Assembly (NCBI GenBank): GCA_016789205.1
Contig: JAEURF010000006.1
Location: forward strand, 1-16,224
Length of the DNA stretch: 16,224 nt
Source of the DNA: Anaerolineales bacterium
Lineage (GTDB): Bacteria > Chloroflexota > Anaerolineae > Anaerolineales > Villigracilaceae
Direction of reading: 5' to 3'
Under the pieces are notes generated by a model. It searched no databases. It was not told where the DNA came from and was given only the letters and a program-made list of their open reading frames with translations. Shown piece after piece: positions 7,162-15,031 of the stretch. The translations under genes and the position numbers were made by a program. Every line of letters begins with the position of its first letter. Position 1 is the first letter of the stretch.

Positions 7162-7955
7162 AAATTACAGGTCATATCCTCATTATTGAAGATGAAGCCA
7201 GCCTGCGAAAAACGCTCGCGCGTATTTTGCAACAAGCCGGTTTTGAAGTCACCACTGCTGAAAGCGCCGAACAAGGTTTAGATTATTTAAAAACCACAAA
7301 ATTTGATTTGGTTTTCACAGACCTGCGCTTGCCCGGCATTGCAGGGCTAGATGCACTTAAATATATTCATAAAATCAATCCATCTCTGCCGGTAGTTTTA
7401 TTCACTGCCCAGCCTGATATTAATTCAGCCGTCGAAGCCTTACGGCGCGGCGCAACCGATTATTTATTAAAACCGTTAAAGCCAGAAATCATCCTAGAAA
7501 GAGCAAAAACTATTTTGCTGAATCAACAAAAAGAAAAACGTAAACGTGAAATTACAGATGAAATTGAAAAATTACAAAATGAATTAAAGCAACTCGAAAA
7601 CGGTGAAGAAACATCAACACCAAGTTTGCCAGATTCAAAAGAAGAGCGCTTCATCAAACATGGCTTATTGGTTTTAGATTTACATACACGACGCGTCACA
7701 ATTAAAGATGAAACGGTCAACTTACCGCCGACTTCATTTGATTATTTGGTTGTGCTAGCACGCCATGCACCAAACGTAGTGGATTTTCAAACGCTTGTGG
7801 CAGAAGCACAAGGCGCACAAGCCGAAATGCGCGAGGCGCAAGAACTTACCAAATGGCACATTCATCAACTGCGTCAGGCAATTGAAAACAACCCACGCAA
7901 TCCCAGCCGTGTTATCACAGTTCGCGGCACGGGATACAGACTCGTCGCTGATTAG
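7158..7955 (+). CDS. OmpR/PhoB-family response regulator
   Basis: 265 residues from ATG 7158, whose first bases overlap the kinase stop (ATGA, 7158-7161). The receiver domain (about 5-120) has the acidic pair E11-D12, phosphoacceptor D55 in FTDLRLPG, T83 in LFTAQ, and K105 in LLKPLKP. The C-terminal winged helix-turn-helix (about 165-265) ends in NPSRVITVRGTGYRLVAD, the usual OmpR-type wing. Between them lies an unusually long, charged, probably coiled-coil linker (about 120-150) followed by a Ser/Pro-rich stretch, which makes the protein longer than most OmpR regulators. It is the likely phosphorylation target of the upstream kinase and would act as a DNA-binding transcription factor. Its target genes are unknown, with the downstream cassette a natural candidate. 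An intrinsic terminator follows. Confidence 0.93.
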   Translation: MKITGHILIIEDEASLRKTLARILQQAGFEVTTAESAEQGLDYLKTTKFDLVFTDLRLPGIAGLDALKYIHKINPSLPVVLFTAQPDINSAVEALRRGATDYLLKPLKPEIILERAKTILLNQQKEKRKREITDEIEKLQNELKQLENGEETSTPSLPDSKEERFIKHGLLVLDLHTRRVTIKDETVNLPPTSFDYLVVLARHAPNVVDFQTLVAEAQGAQAEMREAQELTKWHIHQLRQAIENNPRNPSRVITVRGTGYRLVAD

Positions 7956-7977
7956 TAAATGTATAAGGAGACAGAAC

Positions 7978-8008
7978 CCGCTTCACCCTTAGGGAGAGGC
8001 GGTTTTTT
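7978..8008 (+). terminator. Intrinsic terminator after the response regulator gene
   Basis: The arms 7978-7988 and 7992-8002 pair over 11 positions with one G-U and one mismatch, around the loop TTA. Six T follow directly (8003-8008). It ends the kinase-regulator transcript 22 nt after the stop, so the hybrid kinase gene at 8085 should have its own promoter. The rest of 8009-8084 shows no gene and no convincing promoter. Confidence 0.85.
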
Positions 8009-8084
8009 GATCCCTCCAACTTTTGCCAACCTTTTTGCCTTAAACCCTATCGTTCTCTAGCAGGATTCCAGCGAAAATGGGAGC

Positions 8085-10139
8085 ATGTCAAAAACTGAAA
8101 CTTCTCCAACTACTCCTCAGGTTCGTATTTTGATTGTAGATGACCACCCATCCACTGCCGCAACATTGGCACGTGCTTTGGGTCAATTGGGTTCAGCGGC
8201 AGAAGTGGTTTCTGCTACCAATGGTAGTGAAGCCTTAGAAAAAGTGAAGGACAAAGGGGTGGATATTTTAATTACAGACATGATTATGCCGGAAATGACC
8301 GGCTTGGAATTAATTGAAAAATTACGTGACCACCCGGGCGGAAAACCTTCACGCACATATTTAGTAACAGCCTATGATGTGCCAGGTCTGAAAGTAACTG
8401 CTTCACGTTTGAAGGTAAATGAAGTTTTGATTAAACCGATTCGCCCGGAACGCATTTATCAAATCATCTCGCGTGATATTGAAGAGATGAAGCAATCTAC
8501 CCAGCCTCTAAAAAATACGGGACCTGAAAAAAGAAAATTCAAAATTCTAGTAGCAGATGATAGACCCGATAACTTAACTTTGTTAGCACGTTATTTGGAA
8601 TATGAAGGTTACGACCATGTAGAAGCAAAAGATGGTGAAGAAGCCTTAATCAAAGCGCAAGATGAAACACCCGATTTAATTTTGCTCGATGTGGATATGC
8701 CCAAAAAGAATGGGTTTGCTGTGTTAGAAGAGATTCGTTCTAATGAAAATTTGAAACACATTCCAATTATTATCTTAACAGCCGCGCGGCTTGATTCTGC
8801 TGATGTGCAAGAAGGTCTGAATCTCGGTGCAGATGATTACATCACCAAGCCTTTTGACCGCCGTGAATTAATGGCGCGCATCCGCACAAAATTGCGTGTG
8901 AAAGAAGCAGAAGATGCGACACGTCGCCGCAACCGCGAGTTAAGTTTATTGCCAGAAATCGGCAAGGAACTGAGCGCACGAACTGAGTTAAAAGACATTG
9001 CCAATATTTTATTAAAGCGTACTGCTGAAACACTCGGTGCGATTGAGGGACATATGGTGATGTTAGATGCAAATGGAAATACCACAGAACATTATCAAAT
9101 TTCTGTTTCTAACCCTGAAGCGATTACCGAGCAAATGATTTTGGAACAAAGTTTGCTCAATCATGTGTTGGATACACGACAGGGTGTGATTGTTGAAGAT
9201 GCAACCAAAAATGAATATTGGCTATTTAATGAAAAAGACCAGACTCGTTCAGCAGTGATTGCACCTTTATTTGGGCGGCGTGATTTGCTGGGGTTATTGC
9301 TCCTAACGCACGAACAGGAAAATTACTTCACGCTTGACCATCTTCTTTTATTACAGGCAATCGCTAGCCAAGCGGCGATTGCCATCGAAAATGTGCGGTT
9401 ATATCAAAATGTAACCGAAGAACAAAAGCAACTTGAAAAGATAAAAAACGAATTTATAGCAACTGCTTCTCACGATTTGAAAAATCCAATTATGTCAATT
9501 AGCGGTTTTAGCAACTTGCTCACCAAAGCAGGTCCGCTTAATGACCAACAAGAAGAATTTGTTGACCGCATTCAATCTTCAACAAAAAATATGCTTGAAC
9601 TCGTACAAAACATGTTGCACCTGACAGAAATTGATTTACAAAAGTCAGAGACTAGCCGTGAGTCGATTGAGGCGATTGCTTTATTAAAAGAAGTAGTGAA
9701 TGAATTTGAAATTCAAGCCGCTCAAAAATCACAAAAATTTGCGTTACAAAGCGAAGTTGCCACTGCCTACATCCATGCGGATTTACTACAAATCAAACAA
9801 GTATTTCGTAACTTAATCGGCAATGCAATCAAATACACACCGAATGGTGGCGAGATTAAGGTGATTACAAAACTTGCCCAAGACTATTTAGAAGTCCAAG
9901 TACAAGACACAGGCTACGGAATCCCATCCGCAGACCTGCCGCATATTTTTGACCGCTTCTACCGTGTACGCACCGGGAAGACGACCGAAATTGAAGGCAA
10001 CGGGTTGGGGCTGGCAATTGTCAAGTCAATTGCTGAGGCGCATGGCGGAGATGTGCGTGTACAAAGCAAGCCAGATGAAGGCACGACATTCATGCTTGAT
10101 TTACCATTGGTAGGTCGAGCAGTGTTGCAAAATGGCTAG
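8085..10139 (+). CDS. Soluble hybrid histidine kinase, two receivers + GAF + HisKA/HATPase_c
   Basis: 684 residues without a membrane segment. Receiver 1 (about 12-132) has D19-D20, phosphosite D65 in ITDMIMPE, T95 and K117. Receiver 2 (about 152-272) has D158-D159, D202 in LLDVDMPKKNG, T232 and K255. A short helical stretch leads to a GAF domain (about 295-440), then a kinase core with H463 in ASHDLKNPIM, N580 in NLIGNAIKYT, DTGYGI (608-613) and GNGLGL (638-643). Both receivers and the kinase keep all key residues, so it can take part in a phosphorelay. Receivers at the N-terminus suggest it is controlled by other kinases or shuttles phosphate internally. There is no DNA-binding domain. The ribosome site before ATG 8085 is poor (GGAG only 1 nt away). 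The next gene starts 22 nt downstream. Confidence 0.93.
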   Translation: MSKTETSPTTPQVRILIVDDHPSTAATLARALGQLGSAAEVVSATNGSEALEKVKDKGVDILITDMIMPEMTGLELIEKLRDHPGGKPSRTYLVTAYDVPGLKVTASRLKVNEVLIKPIRPERIYQIISRDIEEMKQSTQPLKNTGPEKRKFKILVADDRPDNLTLLARYLEYEGYDHVEAKDGEEALIKAQDETPDLILLDVDMPKKNGFAVLEEIRSNENLKHIPIIILTAARLDSADVQEGLNLGADDYITKPFDRRELMARIRTKLRVKEAEDATRRRNRELSLLPEIGKELSARTELKDIANILLKRTAETLGAIEGHMVMLDANGNTTEHYQISVSNPEAITEQMILEQSLLNHVLDTRQGVIVEDATKNEYWLFNEKDQTRSAVIAPLFGRRDLLGLLLLTHEQENYFTLDHLLLLQAIASQAAIAIENVRLYQNVTEEQKQLEKIKNEFIATASHDLKNPIMSISGFSNLLTKAGPLNDQQEEFVDRIQSSTKNMLELVQNMLHLTEIDLQKSETSRESIEAIALLKEVVNEFEIQAAQKSQKFALQSEVATAYIHADLLQIKQVFRNLIGNAIKYTPNGGEIKVITKLAQDYLEVQVQDTGYGIPSADLPHIFDRFYRVRTGKTTEIEGNGLGLAIVKSIAEAHGGDVRVQSKPDEGTTFMLDLPLVGRAVLQNG

Positions 10140-10161
10140 AAAGACTATAAGGAATCTAAAC

Positions 10162-12069
10162 ATGAACAATTTTATTGCAGATAAAAAAACTAGAAGTCCG
10201 TTAACTCTTGTACAAACTTGGTTTAGCCGCCTCACCTATCAACGGAAATTTTTAGTAATTACTCTTATCTTTGCCCTTCCGCTTGTTGCTTTCTTCCCAC
10301 TCATGGCGCAACAAGCCGCTGAAATTGACCGTTATGGGTATAAAAGTTACTTTGGAACAGATTACTTAAGACTTACGCAAAATTTACTAAATGCTGTTTT
10401 AAATCATCAAAAGGTTGCTAATCAATACTTCTATAACCAAGTAGATGAAAGCGCATTAGAACAAGCCAATGCCAATGTAGAAATCGTATTTGAAGAAATG
10501 CTCGCCGACCGAGTGAATGAACGTGATATTGCACTCTTATTAAAAGCTGATGTGCAAATAATAATAGATAAATGGGAACCGCTCAAAACAGATATCCTTC
10601 AAATGAATCAAGCCCAGCGTGTGGCAGGCTACGATGCTGTCATCTCACAAATTCTTCAATTAATCGAAAAAACAAGTCAAATCTCTTATCTTGTAGTCAA
10701 CCCTGACTTGAACACAAAATATTTATCAGACTCTATCTTAGTCGTTTTCCCAGAAGATGCAACGGCACTTCACAGTATTTTCATATTAGCTCAGCAAGGC
10801 ATTCAAGACCGAAAACTCTCGCAAGCCGAAAAGGTTCAAATAGTTATTTTGCTTGCTCAATTAGAAGAAAACCTCAAAACACTGAATCAAAACTTAGAAG
10901 CCACTCAGAACATTAACCAGACAAGCGCTGTGCAACCTCTTGGCACTTCATATCAATCCTATCAAACTCAATTGACAACATGCATAGAAAGCATACGCAC
11001 GCAAATTCTCGAAACAGAAACTATTACTTTTTCTCCGCAAGCACTTGAAACCCTATTTCAAGAAACCCAAAGAGCACAGCACGAAATGTATCAAGCCATC
11101 TCGCAAGCCTTAGAGGCTGGTATTCAAAGCCGCATTAATAACCTCAGTGCTGAATTTTATTTTGCATTTGGGATTGCATTCCTCAGTATTACTATCGCCT
11201 TTATTATTGGCGCAAGCGTTATGAATTCTATCAGTCGTCCACTTACTCAACTAACAGATGCCGCCTATCGCTTATCAAACGGCGAAATGGGTGTACGGGT
11301 TCCTATTGCCAACCAAGATGAAGTAGGCATCATGGCAAAAGCTTTTAACCAAATGGCACAAGAACTTGAGACCAACCAAGTCGCGTTGGAATCACGCGCC
11401 AAAGCGTTAACAATATCTACTGAAGTGAGTCGTCGTTTATCCACAATCTTAGACCAATCTCAATTGGTAAGTGAAGTGGTAGAGCAGGTGCAATCTGCTT
11501 TCAATTATTACCATGCACATATTTATTTGCTTGATGAATCCACAAATGACTTGGTCATGGCTGGCGGTACCGGCGAAGTTGGGCAAACGATGTTGGCGCG
11601 TGGTCATAAAATTTCAAAAGGCAGAGGTTTGGTAGGTCGTGCCGCAGAAACAAATAGCGTTGTGTTGGTATCGGATACTTCTTTGAATCCAGACTGGTTG
11701 CCTAACCCATTATTGCCTGATACAAAATCTGAAGTGGCTGTGCCAATTTCTATTGGTAACCAAATATTAGGTGTGTTGGATGTGCAACATAATGTTACAG
11801 ATGGATTGAAACAAGAAGATGCAGACCTGTTGCAGTCTATTTCAAATCAAGTGGCGATTGCTTTACGAAACGCTCGTTCCTACATGGAGATTCAAGCCCG
11901 CGCTGAGCGTGAAGCGTTAATTGCGTCTATTGGTCAAAAAGTGCAAAGTGCAACCACTGTCGAAAGTACATTGCAAGTTGTTTTACGTGAATTAGGACGC
12001 GCGCTTGGCGTGCAAGATGCGCGCGTGGTTTTGAAAGCAAGTCAATTGCGTGAGAAAAATAATCTATAA
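10162..12069 (+). CDS. HAMP-GAF transmembrane sensor protein without kinase domain
   Basis: 635 residues from ATG 10162, chosen because AAGGA (10149-10153) lies 8 nt upstream; an in-frame ATG at 10132 overlaps the previous gene but has no ribosome site. Layout: TM1 (about 30-49), an all-helical external domain (50-331), TM2 (333-354), HAMP (about 353-405), a helical linker, a GAF domain (about 430-573), and a tail of about 60 residues that ends abruptly. The external domain contains NPDLNTKYLSDSILVVFPED (180-199), resembling four-helix sensor modules of some chemoreceptors that carry PDLDSYYLMD at this place. No HisKA, GGDEF, EAL, PP2C or MCP signalling region follows, so the output must be in a partner protein. 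It sits between the hybrid kinase and a substrate-binding lipoprotein. Its GAF and tail are closely related to those of the gene at 13160. Confidence 0.87.
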   Translation: MNNFIADKKTRSPLTLVQTWFSRLTYQRKFLVITLIFALPLVAFFPLMAQQAAEIDRYGYKSYFGTDYLRLTQNLLNAVLNHQKVANQYFYNQVDESALEQANANVEIVFEEMLADRVNERDIALLLKADVQIIIDKWEPLKTDILQMNQAQRVAGYDAVISQILQLIEKTSQISYLVVNPDLNTKYLSDSILVVFPEDATALHSIFILAQQGIQDRKLSQAEKVQIVILLAQLEENLKTLNQNLEATQNINQTSAVQPLGTSYQSYQTQLTTCIESIRTQILETETITFSPQALETLFQETQRAQHEMYQAISQALEAGIQSRINNLSAEFYFAFGIAFLSITIAFIIGASVMNSISRPLTQLTDAAYRLSNGEMGVRVPIANQDEVGIMAKAFNQMAQELETNQVALESRAKALTISTEVSRRLSTILDQSQLVSEVVEQVQSAFNYYHAHIYLLDESTNDLVMAGGTGEVGQTMLARGHKISKGRGLVGRAAETNSVVLVSDTSLNPDWLPNPLLPDTKSEVAVPISIGNQILGVLDVQHNVTDGLKQEDADLLQSISNQVAIALRNARSYMEIQARAEREALIASIGQKVQSATTVESTLQVVLRELGRALGVQDARVVLKASQLREKNNL

Positions 12070-12080
12070 ATTGATAGATT
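12061..12080. repeat. Small inverted repeat at the 3' end of the HAMP-GAF gene
   Basis: AATCTAT (12061-12067) and ATAGATT (12074-12080) form a 7-bp stem with a 6-nt loop over the stop codon, followed by an AT-rich run and the ribosome site of the next gene. It could slow or process the transcript, or be an operator, but it is short and AT-rich. Confidence 0.35.
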
Positions 12081-12107
12081 GTTTATAAAAACTTAAGGAG
12101 AATTAAA

Positions 12108-13106
12108 ATGAAAAGTAAGAAATTGAACGTTTTTGTTGGGTTGGCAATGATTACAGCAATTATTTTAACTGCTTGTGGAAGTGCCGCCGCAAAACCTGCG
12201 GACAAAGTGACTGTGCAATTAAGTTGGTTTCACGGTGTAGAGTATGCAGGTTTTTATACCGCTGTTGAAAAAGGCTACTATGCGGAAGAAAATATTGAAG
12301 TAGTCTTGAATGCTGGCGGACCTGAATTAAATCCACTGGATGAAGTAGCCAATGGCAATTCACAATTTGGTATTGGTTCAGGCGATGGACTTATCCTCGC
12401 TAAAGCCAATGGACAGAATTTTGTATCTGTAGCTACTATTTTCAGAGAAAATCCGCTTGCCATTACATCGCTTAAGAGCGATAGCATCCAAAAGCCAGAA
12501 GATTTAGTTGGAAAAACAGTTGGTACCTATTCATTAGACTTGACCAGTTATTCAGATTTGCTCTTCCTTGCTTTTATGAGTCGCACTGGTTTGGAACAAG
12601 ATTCTATGAACTATGCCTTGATTGAAGACTTCTTTGGTGCTAACGAAATCAAATCCGGCAAAATGGATGCAATGACTGGCATGTTCGCTACCGACCAACA
12701 AGTGATGACCCGCCAAGCCGGTGATGATATCAACCTAATGTATTACAAAGACTATGGCGTGGATGTGTACATTAATACCATCTTTGTTACCGAAGAATAT
12801 TTACAAAACAATGAAGATTTGATTGCTCGCTTTGTGCGTGCTACCTTACGCGGCTATCAATATGCCGTTGAAAATCCTAATGAAGTAGCAGAATTTGCGC
12901 TCAAATACGATGAAACTCTTGATTTGGAATATCAACAACAAGTGATGCAGGCTCAAATCCCTTTCATTGATACTGGCAATGCTCCTATTGGCTCCATGGA
13001 TGAGCGCGTCTGGAATGTGACCCAAGACATTCTTATAGAATTCGGTATGCTCTCTGCGCCGGTAGATTTATCCAGCATGTTTACCAATAAGTTCGTCTCA
13101 CCTTAA
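12108..13106 (+). CDS. NMT1/THI5-like substrate-binding lipoprotein
   Basis: 332 residues with a lipoprotein signal: positively charged start, hydrophobic core, and lipobox LTAC with C23 as the lipidated residue. The mature part begins VTVQLSWFHGVEYAGFYTAVEKGYYAEENIEV, the opening of the NMT1/THI5 (SsuA/THI5-like) periplasmic binding fold. GIGSGDGLILAKANGQ, VGKTVGTYS and FVRATLRGYQYAVENPNEVA also fit. Relatives bind thiamine precursors, riboflavin, alkanesulfonates or similar small molecules; the ligand here cannot be read from sequence. AAGGAG lies 8 nt before ATG. No permease or ATPase gene is near; the neighbours on both sides are HAMP-GAF sensors. I infer that it may present its ligand to a sensor rather than to a transporter, though a transporter could lie elsewhere. 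Confidence 0.9.
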   Translation: MKSKKLNVFVGLAMITAIILTACGSAAAKPADKVTVQLSWFHGVEYAGFYTAVEKGYYAEENIEVVLNAGGPELNPLDEVANGNSQFGIGSGDGLILAKANGQNFVSVATIFRENPLAITSLKSDSIQKPEDLVGKTVGTYSLDLTSYSDLLFLAFMSRTGLEQDSMNYALIEDFFGANEIKSGKMDAMTGMFATDQQVMTRQAGDDINLMYYKDYGVDVYINTIFVTEEYLQNNEDLIARFVRATLRGYQYAVENPNEVAEFALKYDETLDLEYQQQVMQAQIPFIDTGNAPIGSMDERVWNVTQDILIEFGMLSAPVDLSSMFTNKFVSP

Positions 13107-13159
13107 TTGTGAGTTTATAGAAATAATATTTTGACTCAGTTGCTATACCGGAGGTTTTT

Positions 13160-15007
13160 ATGAACCAAGATCAAACTGCCAAACGCTCGTTAATAACAGG
13201 TATCCGCTCAGATGGAAGACTGTTCCAGTCTATGTCGCTGAGAAGCCGTCTGTTGTTAGCGTTCATTTTGTTGGCAATCCTACCTGTGTTATTAACCGGT
13301 TCTATCGCAACTGCAGTGAGTGCACAAGGTTTGAGAAATGACGTGTTCGACGAACTCCAATCTGTGACTATCTTGAAAGAAAACGCTGTAAAAGACTGGT
13401 TGGATGTTGTGCAACTTAATCTTGGTCTTGTTTTTGAAGACCGGGTTGCCCGCCAAAGTATTTATGCCTTTCTACAAGACGACCCCAATATAGCGCTGAG
13501 TCAAAATCAGTTACGTTATGAATTAGTTGATTTCAATAATCGTACCAATTACTATACTGAAATTTTTGTAATGGATAGGAATGGAACAATCATCCTCTCT
13601 ACTGATAGATTGCAAGAAGGAAAGATTCAAATAAACCAAAGCTTCTTCCAAGAAGGGTTTAAAGATAAATACATCTCTCCGCCCTCTTACGAAGTTTCGC
13701 TTGCCAGCTATTCTATTGTTATCACTGAACCCATCCAAACTTCGGTTGGTGTAACCGTCGGCGTTTTAGCAGGGCGCATCAACCTTGATAGATTAAATGA
13801 AATTATGCAACAAGAGACTGGTTTAGGCGAAGCTGGTGAAACGTATCTCGTCAGTTCTAACTACGCAGTCTTAACAAACTTAGACCATATTGAATTTATT
13901 CCAGGCGAAACATACGTCCGTACTGATGGCGTAAATAATGTTATTAGAAACAAATCGAATGGTTCAAGCACATATACAGATTATGCAGGTAACCCAACCT
14001 TTGGTGTATATCACTGGATTCCTGAACTACAAATTGCACTCATCGCCGAACATGACCAATCTGAAGCCTTGCAAGCCTCCAACCGCGTGCTTCAAATCAC
14101 GGTCGGCTTAATGATATTAACTGCTTTAATTGCTATTCTTATCGCTTTTCTTATCACCGGAAGTATTACTGCCCCAATCACAAAACTTGTAGAAGTTGCC
14201 GATAACATTTCGCATGGTAATTTAGATTTACAGGCAGAAGTTGTGCGGCGAGATGAAATCGGCGTGCTGGCAGAATCATTCAATACCATGACCTCACGCC
14301 TCAGAGACTTAATCGGTTCACTTGAGCAACGCGTGGCAGACCGTACCAAAGCCTTAGCAACCTCTACCGAAGTAAGCCGCCGACTCTCTACAATCTTAAA
14401 TCAAAGAGAATTAATTATTGAAGTCGTTGAACAAGTAAAACAAGCCTTTGGCTATTATCACGCACACATTTACTTATACAACGATACAAAAGATGAATTA
14501 TTGATGGCAGGTGGTACAGGCGAAGCAGGTGCTACGCTCCTGGCAAACAAGCATAAAGTCCAGCCCGGACGCGGTTTGGTAGGTCGAGCCGCAGAAACCA
14601 ATATACCGGTTTTAGTACCAGACACATCTCAAGATGAAAATTGGCTTCCCAACCCATTATTGCCCGAAACCAAATCTGAAGTGGCAGTGCCAATTGCTAT
14701 CGGCGAGCAGGTATTAGGCGTACTAGATGTGCAACACAATATCGTCAATGGCCTCACACAAGATGATGCTGACTTGCTATTATCTATCGCAAACCAAGTT
14801 GCGAATGCACTCAGAAATGCGCAATCATATGCAGAAGTGCAAGCCCGCGCTGAACGTGAATCACTCATCGCTTCTATTAATCAAAAAATTGAAAGTACTT
14901 CTACGGTAGAAAGTGCTTTGCAAGTAGCAGTCCGTGAATTAGGACGCGCCCTCGCACAAGATGCACGCGTCGTGCTGAAATCAGCTGACCACAGCACACA
15001 AAACTAA
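13160..15007 (+). CDS. dCache-HAMP-GAF transmembrane sensor protein without kinase domain
   Basis: 615 residues; GGAGG lies 5 nt before ATG. TM1 spans about 30-52 and a large external domain (about 55-305) follows, with YYTEIFVMDRNGTIILSTDRLQEGK and a second half ending in FGVYHWIPELQIALIAEHD. This is the double-Cache pattern used for small extracellular ligands. TM2 is about 311-333, HAMP 331-383 (PITKLVEVADNISHGNLD...RRDEIGVLAESFNTM), then a coiled linker LEQRVADRTKAL, GAF (about 410-555) and a tail of about 55 residues. There is no kinase, cyclase or chemotaxis output domain. From residue 397 onward it closely matches the gene at 10162 (for example NPLLPETKSEVAVPIAIG versus NPLLPDTKSEVAVPISIG), so the cytoplasmic halves arose by duplication while the sensor halves differ. 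It probably signals through a partner such as the hybrid kinase. Confidence 0.9.
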   Translation: MNQDQTAKRSLITGIRSDGRLFQSMSLRSRLLLAFILLAILPVLLTGSIATAVSAQGLRNDVFDELQSVTILKENAVKDWLDVVQLNLGLVFEDRVARQSIYAFLQDDPNIALSQNQLRYELVDFNNRTNYYTEIFVMDRNGTIILSTDRLQEGKIQINQSFFQEGFKDKYISPPSYEVSLASYSIVITEPIQTSVGVTVGVLAGRINLDRLNEIMQQETGLGEAGETYLVSSNYAVLTNLDHIEFIPGETYVRTDGVNNVIRNKSNGSSTYTDYAGNPTFGVYHWIPELQIALIAEHDQSEALQASNRVLQITVGLMILTALIAILIAFLITGSITAPITKLVEVADNISHGNLDLQAEVVRRDEIGVLAESFNTMTSRLRDLIGSLEQRVADRTKALATSTEVSRRLSTILNQRELIIEVVEQVKQAFGYYHAHIYLYNDTKDELLMAGGTGEAGATLLANKHKVQPGRGLVGRAAETNIPVLVPDTSQDENWLPNPLLPETKSEVAVPIAIGEQVLGVLDVQHNIVNGLTQDDADLLLSIANQVANALRNAQSYAEVQARAERESLIASINQKIESTSTVESALQVAVRELGRALAQDARVVLKSADHSTQN

Positions 15008-15031
15008 AAGGTTCACGAAAGAGGAATTCTT

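Noticed and set aside
10132..10161. Upstream ATG for the first HAMP-GAF protein
   Set aside because: It overlaps the hybrid kinase gene without a ribosome site, whereas ATG 10162 has AAGGA at 8 nt.
13107..13159. Promoter before the dCache gene (TTGACT near 13130 with TATACC)
   Set aside because: The spacing of about 7 nt is far too short for a sigma70 promoter; the gap is small and fits an operon.
14629..14909. Antisense and out-of-frame open frames over the dCache-HAMP-GAF gene
   Set aside because: They lie wholly within a gene with clear domain homology and encode low-complexity or unrecognisable peptides.
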